64,000 bases of DNA, from positions 620,001-684,000 of the forward strand of contig OY282444.1 of NCBI GenBank assembly GCA_958296125.1. Direction: 5' to 3'. The DNA is from an uncultured Poribacteria bacterium. Lineage in GTDB: Bacteria > Poribacteria > WGA-4E > PCPOR2b. Of this stretch, positions 8,928-16,538 are shown in pieces. A program made the position numbers and the translations under genes. Numbering within the stretch: position 1 is the stretch's first letter; each line of letters begins with the position of its first letter. Below the pieces are notes generated by a model. The model had not been told where the DNA came from and did no database searches. It worked only from the letters and a program-made list of their open reading frames with translations.

Positions 8928-9767
8928 TTATTCCCACCGATCCAGTCCCAGCAATTTTCGTCCTAGTGGAGACAGTTCTGCTGTTTGACCCGTTTGATGC
9001 TCCTTCTCGTTTCGGAGTTCCCACGTCGTCACCCCGGTGACCTCTATGACCAGTCCCGCTAGGCGATCTCCCCACGCTTTAAGCCGATGACTGCGTGCGT
9101 CCTCATCATATCCCTGCGATGGGAACATGGTGATGTACTGTGCCACGCGTGGGTGCGCTGCTGTGTTGGAACTGCTGCCGTGGGGCAAGGCACTGTGCCA
9201 GATGATGAGATCCCCGGCTGCCCCAGGAATCGGTTGCGCTCCAAGGCTTTCCAGATCTTGCTCACGCGGCTTCGCCTCCGGCGGCAGGTCTTTCAACCAA
9301 TCCTCCAGCTGTCGATGGAATCCCGGTACGCAGGTGAACGCTCCCTGATTGGCCGCCGTGTCCGTCAGGTATAACACCCCCTGAACCCAGAACTCAATTG
9401 GTGGTTCCAATTTGGTATCCCAGTGAAGTTTGCCGGGATGTTTCCAACCCGGTCGCTCTGGCGGATTCATGCTGGCACGGTCAATGCTCACCCACAGCCT
9501 CTCAGTTCCCCAAATTTCCGCAAACGCTTGATGAACGCGAGGATACTGACGGTTGTCCCATAGTGCCTGATGCTGATACATCTCCGTCATGATAGTAGCA
9601 CGAGACGAGTCGGGGTACCAGCTGTCCGGATTGTCGGGCTGCATCTCCAAAAAATCCCATACAGCCCGCTCGGCAGCTGTGAGGTTCTCCGGTGGAACGG
9701 CGTTGTGAACGATAACGTAACCGTTTTCCTCCCAGAACTTTCGGTCTTCTGCTGTTAAAACAGGCAT
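8928..9767 (-). CDS. Phytanoyl-CoA dioxygenase (PhyH) family protein, paralogue 1
   Basis: A 279-residue Fe(II)/2-oxoglutarate-dependent oxygenase of the PhyH family. The iron-binding triad is His115-x-Asp117 (KLHWDTKLEPP) and a distal histidine in WHSALPHGSSSN (His196). Arg207 in AAHPRVAQY is the likely 2-oxoglutarate-binding arginine. GGAGGG sits about 8 bases before the ATG. Family members hydroxylate acyl-CoAs, and many uncultivated bacteria use expanded sets for small-molecule oxidation. The neighbouring TIM barrel and further PhyH genes suggest a catabolic cluster; the substrate is unknown. Confidence 0.85.
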   Translation of the reverse strand: MPVLTAEDRKFWEENGYVIVHNAVPPENLTAAERAVWDFLEMQPDNPDSWYPDSSRATIMTEMYQHQALWDNRQYPRVHQAFAEIWGTERLWVSIDRASMNPPERPGWKHPGKLHWDTKLEPPIEFWVQGVLYLTDTAANQGAFTCVPGFHRQLEDWLKDLPPEAKPREQDLESLGAQPIPGAAGDLIIWHSALPHGSSSNTAAHPRVAQYITMFPSQGYDEDARSHRLKAWGDRLAGLVIEVTGVTTWELRNEKEHQTGQTAELSPLGRKLLGLDRWE

Positions 9768-9871
9768 CTTTTTACCCTCCCTGACTCTTCACCTAAAGAC
9801 TCATTCCACGAATCCGTATCGGTTTCAACCCAACTAAATTGAGAGTTGAACGGTGTAGGCAACTATAGCAC

Positions 9872-10729
9872 TCATTGAGGCGGCATCCAGTTTTTGATGT
9901 GCTTTTGCCAAACTCGATCTACCTCGCCTCGGATGGCTTGCACATCCTGCCATCGGTCCGGAAATACCGACAGTGTATAGCCCATCGCCCCCTGTTCAGG
10001 ACAGACAAACATCTCTCGTCCCGGTGTCGCCGCTTGCAGCCAGACCTCGATGAGCCGATCTGCAAACTCAAGCCAGTCTAAGAACTCCGGCGTGAACTTG
10101 CCATCATGACCGAGTGCCGGAATCTGGCAATGGTGGCCATTAAAAGGACGGAAGTGGAACTGCTGGGCAAATTGGATAAGATCGACCCGTTCTGCCAGTC
10201 GATCCCAGTATGGCGGCGACAGGTGCTTGATGATAGCGGGATGTGAGAAATCCCACGTCATCTTTAAGGGGTGTCCCTCCGCTTTCTCAAAGCCTGCTGC
10301 GAGCGCGTAAGCCTTCTCTGGTGTCTCAGTGCAGGTGTCGCGGTGCACCTCAATGGCGACATCCATCTCCAACTTGCCTGCGGTTTCCATGACTTGGCGT
10401 GCCCGTGCTACCGCTTCTTCCGTCGGGGTATCGTGGTCGAGCATCTGCACGTTGACACAGACCGCTCCCACCCCTTTGATTGCCTGAAGCTTGGGTTCAA
10501 CCTCAGCTGCCTCCCCTATATCTACAGTTGCTGCGAACAACAACCCGTGCTGTTGCACATGCTCAGCGGTAACGACCGGCACTCGACCGAGAAAGCCGTC
10601 GAATCCGGCATTCTGGATTTCCACTAACTTCCGATCAGTAGACCATTCTCCATCCGCGTCGCCATAATCTGTTAAGGTCCAGAGCGTTGCCATGTGTCGA
10701 ATCTGCGGTGGGTTAATTGTATTTGCCAT
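9872..10729 (-). CDS. Sugar phosphate isomerase/epimerase-like TIM barrel, paralogue 1
   Basis: About 285 residues of the xylose-isomerase-like TIM-barrel superfamily (AP_endonuc_2 fold). Conserved segments include AIEVHRDTCTETPEKA (metal-binding glutamate and histidine at a strand end) and MTWDFSHPAI. The ATG at 10729 is chosen over an upstream one because AGGAGG lies 8-9 bases before it and the upstream residues look non-conserved. It probably isomerises or epimerises a sugar or related polyol, with a divalent metal. It is transcribed divergently from the PhyH gene at 11033. Confidence 0.75.
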   Translation of the reverse strand: MANTINPPQIRHMATLWTLTDYGDADGEWSTDRKLVEIQNAGFDGFLGRVPVVTAEHVQQHGLLFAATVDIGEAAEVEPKLQAIKGVGAVCVNVQMLDHDTPTEEAVARARQVMETAGKLEMDVAIEVHRDTCTETPEKAYALAAGFEKAEGHPLKMTWDFSHPAIIKHLSPPYWDRLAERVDLIQFAQQFHFRPFNGHHCQIPALGHDGKFTPEFLDWLEFADRLIEVWLQAATPGREMFVCPEQGAMGYTLSVFPDRWQDVQAIRGEVDRVWQKHIKNWMPPQ

Positions 10730-11032
10730 ATCATTTTCCTCCCAAGTCATAAGCGAAAAGTGGCGAATGCCTCCAGCGTCGCGCATCAAGGCTTATACGG
10801 ATCTGTGGAATCAGATATATTGCCCCCCGTTAGCTCACAATCCACAAGGGATTTTTCGATTGAATTGTAAACGTCGAAAGGATATACTAAAGCAAAATTT
10901 CTGTCAAGCAATAAAGTCGGTATTCTTCTGCTCACTCAGGACAGCCAAATTCTTAGCGGCGTTGGATTGACCATCCAATGGGAGCATAGGGAATGGCTAA
11001 TCTCTAAGGATCGGAAAGGGAGGAGTAATATA
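10730..11032. other. Divergent intergenic region
   Basis: About 300 bases separating the minus-strand TIM barrel and the plus-strand PhyH gene. It must hold promoters for both. The only firm signals are the two Shine-Dalgarno sequences at its ends: GGGAGG near 10738-10743 (minus) and AGGGAGGAG shortly before 11033 (plus). No repeat or hairpin stands out. Confidence 0.5.
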
Positions 11033-11779
11033 ATGCTCACGGAACAACAAATCAATCACTTTCAAACCTTCGGATTTCTGACTTTTCGGCAGTTGTTCAG
11101 TCAAGACGAACTGAAGACCATCAACGCGGAGTTTGAAACAGCAATGGCGGCTGCATTTCGAGATGACCCATTCGATGGCACACGCCGACATTGGCTGATA
11201 ACAATGGGGCCGGATACGCCCTTCCTCGCTTCATTACTGGAAGACCCACGATTCTGCGATGTGGCAGAGCAACTTTACGGCGAAGATGTCTTCGGCATTG
11301 CCTCCGACATCAACCGTTACGTTGGGGATACACGCTGGCATCCCGATACAGGAAGTCTCCATCAGTACGGTGTCAAGTTCGCCTACTATCTGCAACCGGT
11401 TGCTGCGGAAAGCGGCGCGTTGCGGGTGATACCGGGATCACACGAGCCATCCTTTCACGGGGATTTACGGCAAAAGATGAGCGAGTTAGAACTCGAAATC
11501 CCTGATGTTCCCGCCTACATCTTTGAATCGGAGCCGGGCGACGTGATTGCCTTTGACGTACGATGCTGGCATGCGAGTTGGGGGGGCGCGGTTGATCGCC
11601 GGATGTGTGTCTTGGTTTACTACAATAATCCAAAAACGCCAGAGGAAGCAGAAGCCACCCAAAAACAGATTATTGGCAATGGAGCTGACTATGGACCGTG
11701 GGTTGCCAATACCGAAGGACATCCAAAGCGGGAGCGATGGATCAACCGAATGCGAGAGTTGGCTCCCGAAGCACTTTGA
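11033..11779 (+). CDS. Phytanoyl-CoA dioxygenase (PhyH) family protein, paralogue 2
   Basis: A 248-residue PhyH-type oxygenase. The facial triad is His103-x-Asp105 (RWHPDTGSLH) and His180 (RCWHASWGG); Arg190 in VDRRMCVLVYY should bind 2-oxoglutarate. A PGSH segment is also typical of the family. The ATG at 11033 is supported by AGGGAGGAG ten bases upstream; an in-frame ATG at 10967 would add 22 unconserved residues. The substrate is unknown. It is distinct in sequence from the other two PhyH proteins in this window. Confidence 0.85.
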   Translation: MLTEQQINHFQTFGFLTFRQLFSQDELKTINAEFETAMAAAFRDDPFDGTRRHWLITMGPDTPFLASLLEDPRFCDVAEQLYGEDVFGIASDINRYVGDTRWHPDTGSLHQYGVKFAYYLQPVAAESGALRVIPGSHEPSFHGDLRQKMSELELEIPDVPAYIFESEPGDVIAFDVRCWHASWGGAVDRRMCVLVYYNNPKTPEEAEATQKQIIGNGADYGPWVANTEGHPKRERWINRMRELAPEAL

Positions 11780-11886
11780 CCCTAGATTCGGATTTAGAGG
11801 CTAGGTCCTGTTGACATTTGACAGATTAAACCTATCTCCATTCAATTTTTGGTAGATCTCCCAAATAGCTTAGCTGATAGTTGAAC

Positions 11887-11915
11887 TTCAGATTTTTTAG
11901 CAATCGTGGTATAAT
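11887..11915 (+). promoter_or_regulatory. Candidate sigma-70 promoter for the quinone reductase gene
   Basis: A perfect -10 box TATAAT at 11910-11915 is preceded at 17 bases by TTCAGA (4 of 6 consensus positions). The AT-rich spacer and the position 27 bases before the ATG at 11942, with a GGAGAAAG ribosome-binding site in between, support a promoter for that gene. Confidence 0.5.
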
Positions 11916-11941
11916 TTCTCACGAAAATAGGAGAAAGAAAA

Positions 11942-12910
11942 ATGCACGCCATTTGCATTCATGAACATGGTGGACCAGAGGCACTCCGTTATGAAGAGGT
12001 TTCTACTAGTGAGCCCGGTGCGGGCGAAGCGCGGGTACGCATCGAAGCAGCGGGATTGAACTATATCGACGTTTACCACCGCACGGGACTCTATCCGAGC
12101 GTCAACATGCCCTTCACGCCGGGGATGGAAGGCGCAGGCGTGGTTGAGGCGGTCGGGTCCGGTGTCACCGAGATCAATGTGGGAGATCGCGTTGCCTATG
12201 CGATGCACCAAGGATCCTACACCGAGGAGGCAATCGTGCCATCCGGGGTGCTTGTCCCTTTACCCGATTCAATTGATACGCAGTCGGCAGCGGCGGCGAT
12301 GCTGCAAGGTATGACAGCACACTATCTGACCCGCAGCACGTATCCACTCAGTACGGGCGATACAGCATTGGTGCATGCAGCCGCCGGCGGAGTCGGCCTG
12401 TTGCTCATTCAGATGGCTAAGACGTTAGGCACGCGTGTATTGGGCACAGTCTCCACACCGGAGAAAGCGCAGTTCGCCAAGGATGCCGGTGCCGATGACG
12501 TAATTCTCTATACACAGACCGACTTTGAAGCCGAAGTTAAACGTCTAACCGATGGGCAAGGGGTCGATGTGGTCTACGATTCGGTCGCCAAGACAACCTT
12601 TGATAAGAGCCTCAACTGCCTTCGACCCCGTGGTTATTTGGTGCTGTTCGGACAGTCGAGTGGGCCCGTACCGCCATTAGATCTGAGCCGTCTGTCGAGT
12701 GGTTCGTTGTTTGTGACGCGTCCGGGATTGGGGCACCACGCTGCCAATCGGGCAGAATTGATGGAACGCGCAGGTAACCTCTTTGAATGGATCGCCGCTG
12801 GCACATTAAAGCTGCGCATTGACCGGACGTTTCCGCTCCAAGATGCCGCCGCCGCACACCGTGCACTGGAGGGCAGACAGACAACAGGTAAGGTGCTGCT
12901 GATTCCTTAG
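11942..12910 (+). CDS. NADPH:quinone oxidoreductase-type zinc-independent MDR
   Basis: A 322-residue medium-chain dehydrogenase/reductase of the quinone-oxidoreductase (QOR) type. It starts AICIHEHGGPEALRYEEV, has the substrate-domain segment GLNYIDVYHRTGLYP and the NADPH-binding loop HAAAGGVGLLLIQMAKTLG. The structural and catalytic zinc cysteines of alcohol dehydrogenases are absent, as expected for QOR. It catalyses NADPH-dependent reduction of quinones or enones in the cytoplasm. A promoter and ribosome-binding site sit directly upstream, so it is probably transcribed on its own. Confidence 0.88.
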   Translation: MHAICIHEHGGPEALRYEEVSTSEPGAGEARVRIEAAGLNYIDVYHRTGLYPSVNMPFTPGMEGAGVVEAVGSGVTEINVGDRVAYAMHQGSYTEEAIVPSGVLVPLPDSIDTQSAAAAMLQGMTAHYLTRSTYPLSTGDTALVHAAAGGVGLLLIQMAKTLGTRVLGTVSTPEKAQFAKDAGADDVILYTQTDFEAEVKRLTDGQGVDVVYDSVAKTTFDKSLNCLRPRGYLVLFGQSSGPVPPLDLSRLSSGSLFVTRPGLGHHAANRAELMERAGNLFEWIAAGTLKLRIDRTFPLQDAAAAHRALEGRQTTGKVLLIP

Positions 12911-13211
12911 GATTGGATCCGATTCCAACTCTGCTACACACGTTGCGCCCCGCTAGGGTTATGTCAGTTGATTGGTTCATTCGTGCAATTAATGAACTTT
13001 TGAACGAATGAACTCTTGAGGTTACGGCATATTGCTTTGAATCCCTGGTCTGCCTGCCCCGTTCGCGGGGCCCTCCGCACGGGGGCTCGGCACGGACCCG
13101 ATCCATCGGGACGGAATATGCCCACTACTAGCAACTCGAGTTATCTTAATTGTCCCGCACCATTTGTGCAGGTCCAAAAACCAACCGAATGTAAAAGATA
13201 GGAGTTGTAAT
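12911..13211. repeat. Intergenic repeat patchwork (family D and related pieces)
   Basis: This gap is built of fragments also found elsewhere in the window: CGCCCCGCTAGGG at 12946-12958 is identical to 28062-28074, and GGAATATGCCCACTACTAGC at 13114-13133 resembles 28109-28128. A GTTCATTCG...CGAATGAAC inverted repeat sits near 12976-13012. No gene is seen before the ribosome-binding site of the peptidase gene at about 13200. Confidence 0.5.
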
Positions 13212-14615
13212 ATGGCAACCGCTTCGATCGATACACTTAGTTCACTTGAAGGCTTACAAGACGGGCCATTGTCCCCACACCGAATCGCAAAATTACGCGA
13301 CGATTTTGAGGGTAACCCGGTTTATCGGATGGCGCAGAATGCTGTCTGCAAGATTACCGTAGATGACATCGCCCTCGACCGTCAGGTGGTCACCAACAGC
13401 GACTTTACTTTTAGTCATGTGCTGGACGACTGGAGCGTCACAAACCAGAAAAATAGTGGTAGATGCTGGATGTTCGCCGGGTTGAATCTGTTCCGCGTCG
13501 GCGCGATGAAGAAGATGAACCTGAAAGAGTTTGAATTCAGCCAAAACTACACTTTCTTCTGGGATAAGCTCGAACGCTCCAACTATTTCCTGCAACGGAT
13601 GATCGAGATGGTAGATTGTCCCGTGGACGATCGGTGCATTGCATGGCTACTCGACAGTCCACTGGAGGATGGCGGACAATGGAATATGTTCGTCAATCTG
13701 ATTAATAAGCATGGGCTTGTGCCTCAAGCATTTATGCCTGAGACGCAGAGTTCCTCAAATTCAGGTCAGATGAACCGTATTCTGCTGAGTAAGCTACGTG
13801 AGGGTGCAAAGACGCTCCGCGATATAGCAGCAAAAGGTGCGAGTTTTGATGAATTGCTGGATGCCAAAGACGAGATTATCACTGTCATCCACCGCATCCT
13901 GTCCATCCACCTCGGAACGCCGCCAACCCATTTCAATTGGCAGTGGAACGACGCGGACAAAACGTTCCACCGTGACGGGGAGATGACACCGCAAGAGTTC
14001 GCAGAGAAATATATCACCGTCCCGGTTGATGATTACGTCTGCCTTGTCCACGACCCACGCCCCACAAGCCCTATCGGCAAAACCTTTACGGTTGAATGCC
14101 TCGGCAACGTCGAGGGCGGTGCCATTGTCAAATACCTGAATATCGATATCGACCTCATGAAGCAGATAGCGATGAAGACCATTATCGATGGGGAGCCGGT
14201 CTGGATGGGGTGCGATGTTGGGAAGATGATGCGGAGCGACCTCGGTCTCTGGGACGCAAAGCTGTATGACTATGAAGGTATCTACGACACACCATTTGCC
14301 CTTGATAAGGCGGGGCGGCTTCAATACCACCAGACCCTGATGACCCACGCGATGTTATTCACGGGTGTGGATGTGATACAGGAGAACGGTAGAGAGGTCC
14401 CGCGGCGCTGGCGCGTCGAAAACAGTTGGGGTGCTGATAGTGGGCGCAAGGGATTCTATCTGATGAACGACAACTGGTTTGACCAATATATGTTTGAGAT
14501 TGCTGCGCGGAAGGAGTATCTCCCTGACGAATTACAGGGTGCCCTCGAAACGGAACCGATTGTTCTACCCGCATGGGATCCAATGGGTGCACTAGCGAGA
14601 GAGGCTTCCGTGTAG
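13212..14615 (+). CDS. pepC: C1-family aminopeptidase, bleomycin hydrolase/PepC type
   Basis: A 467-residue cysteine peptidase of the bleomycin-hydrolase family, the usual length for PepC. The catalytic residues are visible: Gln79 and Cys85 in VTNQKNSGRCWMFAGLN, histidine in THAMLFTGVDV, and asparagine in RVENSWG. These enzymes are cytoplasmic hexamers that remove N-terminal residues from peptides and can hydrolyse bleomycin. The ATG at 13212 is preferred because AGGAG lies about 8 bases upstream, whereas the longer in-frame start at 13164 has none. The C-terminal residues that cap the active site in this family are present in general form. Confidence 0.9.
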   Translation: MATASIDTLSSLEGLQDGPLSPHRIAKLRDDFEGNPVYRMAQNAVCKITVDDIALDRQVVTNSDFTFSHVLDDWSVTNQKNSGRCWMFAGLNLFRVGAMKKMNLKEFEFSQNYTFFWDKLERSNYFLQRMIEMVDCPVDDRCIAWLLDSPLEDGGQWNMFVNLINKHGLVPQAFMPETQSSSNSGQMNRILLSKLREGAKTLRDIAAKGASFDELLDAKDEIITVIHRILSIHLGTPPTHFNWQWNDADKTFHRDGEMTPQEFAEKYITVPVDDYVCLVHDPRPTSPIGKTFTVECLGNVEGGAIVKYLNIDIDLMKQIAMKTIIDGEPVWMGCDVGKMMRSDLGLWDAKLYDYEGIYDTPFALDKAGRLQYHQTLMTHAMLFTGVDVIQENGREVPRRWRVENSWGADSGRKGFYLMNDNWFDQYMFEIAARKEYLPDELQGALETEPIVLPAWDPMGALAREASV

Positions 14616-14670
14616 GTCAAGATTCATATCTTGATACCCAACTGTCGATTTTGGAAGATCAGCCTACACA
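14614..14670 (+). repeat. Short two-hairpin dispersed repeat (family C), copy 2
   Basis: Starts at the stop codon of the peptidase gene. It contains TCAAGATTCATATCTTGA and then TCGATTTTGGAAGATC, the same two-hairpin layout as at 7747-7800. The position directly after a stop suggests it could also serve as a transcript end or stabiliser. Confidence 0.6.
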
Positions 14671-14718
14671 AGGGCAACTCTTGAACAGAACACAAGTAAG
14701 ATTGATAGGAGAGATAAA

Positions 14719-15591
14719 ATGACATTTAGTGAAAACTGGTCGGTGCTTGAGCCTGACTTAAAAACCGTCTTTGACCATGAAACGGATCCGCTCAAGGCAC
14801 TTGCAGACGCTCGTATCGCAGGTATTGCCCTGCGCGGTGTCTATAATCCAGACCATTGTAGTGGATTAATGCAGCGATTCGTTGAGCGGGGGATGATGCG
14901 TGCCCCGGAGGACTTCCTCCCGGAAGAGAACTTGCCGACCCGGATCGATATCGGTTCGAGTCTAGTCAACCGAGCGCGGGGCGGTCTAGCGATATCCGAT
15001 GACCCTGCCGAGAACAAGGACGCTTTCCTTGAACACTCGGCGAGTACGCACGAACTCTTCAGCCACCTATTCGACGGGTTTGACAATCCAGTGGATACTC
15101 TCTACAATTGTCTCTCCGCGTTGGCGGTGAACAAGGATGTCAAGGTCGCCCGCGAACCTGATGGATGTCTCTATGGGCCCGCTATCTTTCGGATTCACTA
15201 TGAGGGCCACGAATACGTACCCCACATCAATCATGTCGCTATAGACGACAAGCTGTTCAACTATGAGGTCTCCCGTTTTACACACCAGTTTGCGGGTCTC
15301 ATCTGTATACAGAATTCCGCCCATGACGGGAATAGTCCCCACGCTGTTATCCATCGCTGCGTTTGGAGTCCGGAGGTCCAATCCCACCTCTCCAACGGTA
15401 CATACTACGAATATGCCGCACAAAGCAGGATTGAACAACAGCAAATCACGGTACAGCCGGGTGATTTCTACCTGTTCAACAGCGGTTGTATCCACCAAGT
15501 GGCTGCTGTAGAGGGGAACATCCCCAGAACGGTTCTGGCGACTTTTATCGGCTATTCGGAGGAGGATGACGAAATCTTTGTTTGGGCGTGA
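14719..15591 (+). CDS. 2OG-Fe(II) oxygenase-like protein with atypical HxN...H triad
   Basis: A 290-residue protein. The C-terminal half has the layout of a double-stranded beta-helix oxygenase: a YVPHINHVA segment where PHxD is normally found (His169, Ile170, Asn171), a LICIQN strand, and then PGDFYLFNSGCIHQV with His259 and a following arginine (Arg270, IPRTVLATF) suited to 2-oxoglutarate. The usual metal-binding carboxylate is replaced by Asn171. Loss of this carboxylate is known in Fe/2OG halogenases (Gly or Ala) and in inactive relatives. GAGAGA lies upstream of the ATG. I do not recognise a named family; assignment to this fold is pattern-based. Confidence 0.55.
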   Translation: MTFSENWSVLEPDLKTVFDHETDPLKALADARIAGIALRGVYNPDHCSGLMQRFVERGMMRAPEDFLPEENLPTRIDIGSSLVNRARGGLAISDDPAENKDAFLEHSASTHELFSHLFDGFDNPVDTLYNCLSALAVNKDVKVAREPDGCLYGPAIFRIHYEGHEYVPHINHVAIDDKLFNYEVSRFTHQFAGLICIQNSAHDGNSPHAVIHRCVWSPEVQSHLSNGTYYEYAAQSRIEQQQITVQPGDFYLFNSGCIHQVAAVEGNIPRTVLATFIGYSEEDDEIFVWA

Positions 15592-15776
15592 TAGTTACTC
15601 ATACGAAAGAGAAAAGTTTTATTAAATGAGGGGTGTGTATTATTATCTGAACCACGGATTCGACGGAAAATACGGATGAGTCCAATTGGGAAACCACAAG
15701 TTGCTTTGAATCCCGAACACCCCTCTATTAAATAAAGTCGTGACATCTCCGCGTTTCATCTTCAGGAGAAGCAACT

Positions 15777-16415
15777 ATGAGAACTTCAGACATAAGAAGA
15801 CTCTACTATATTACACATATAGACAACATCCCCTCCATTCTTGAAAGGGGAATTCTTTCCCATGAAAAGATTACAGCAGCACATATCCCGTACACTCCAA
15901 TTTACGACAATTCAATTGTTGAAAGGCGTGGGGGCATATCCACTCCTGAAGGAAGAAGTCTCTGGCACTACGCAAACCTGTTCTTTCAACCTCGTAACCC
16001 AATGCTGTATCGCGTTATTAATACAGTAGGCAGACAGAATCTCGCTGTTTTAGGCGTTGAAAACACGGTATTGCAAGAGCAAGGAATTTTTATCACAAAC
16101 GGCATCGCTGCCAACGAATTAACGCGAATTCACCCTCAACCCGAAGGGCTGGAAATGCTTCAGACACACCAGGAAATTATTCAGTCCACCTCATGGATTG
16201 CGTGGAATGATTGTGAGGAATTAAGGCGTAAATTGATGGCAGAATGTTTAGTGCCTGATCAGGTCAATTCAGAACATATTCAGAGGTTTATCGTTGCTGA
16301 CCATGATGTTGCAAAGTTAATTCAGGATCGCCTGGATCGCCTATTACCCTCCAATCGTTGGAAACTTGTTGCGGACGATGTGGGAAGCAATATATTCACG
16401 CCATCGTTTGACTGA
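15777..16415 (+). CDS. darT: DarT-type DNA thymidine ADP-ribosyltransferase (DUF4433), stand-alone
   Basis: A 212-residue DarT-family toxin. It starts RRLYYITHIDNIPSILERGI, matching the NAD-binding start of DarT. FFQPRNPMLYRV follows, with Arg73 at the conserved arginine position of the NPRNPM motif. The segment KLMAECLVPDQV carries Glu156 at the position of the catalytic glutamate. DarT modifies thymidine bases on single-stranded DNA with ADP-ribose from NAD+, blocking replication; such systems act in phage defence. AGGAGA precedes the start. It is followed 123 bases later by a second DarT domain fused to a macro domain. It carries no antitoxin of its own, so its control may depend on that neighbour. 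Confidence 0.85.
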   Translation: MRTSDIRRLYYITHIDNIPSILERGILSHEKITAAHIPYTPIYDNSIVERRGGISTPEGRSLWHYANLFFQPRNPMLYRVINTVGRQNLAVLGVENTVLQEQGIFITNGIAANELTRIHPQPEGLEMLQTHQEIIQSTSWIAWNDCEELRRKLMAECLVPDQVNSEHIQRFIVADHDVAKLIQDRLDRLLPSNRWKLVADDVGSNIFTPSFD

Positions 16416-16435
16416 AGATTAAATTTGTGTTAAAC

Positions 16436-16464
16436 TTGCTATGTATCCGTAACCAATATATAAG
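16436..16464 (+). promoter_or_regulatory. Candidate promoter for the DarT-DarG fusion gene
   Basis: TTGCTA at 16436-16441 and TATAAG at 16459-16464 are separated by 17 bases in the gap between the two DarT genes. This would give the fusion gene its own promoter in addition to read-through. No strong Shine-Dalgarno sequence is seen before 16539, only AAGAGA. Confidence 0.4.
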
Positions 16465-16538
16465 TGAAGTATTGCTAAAGATGGAGAAACATTTTCCAAT
16501 TCAACAAAGCAAAAACAGTTATTGAAAAGAGAAAAATA

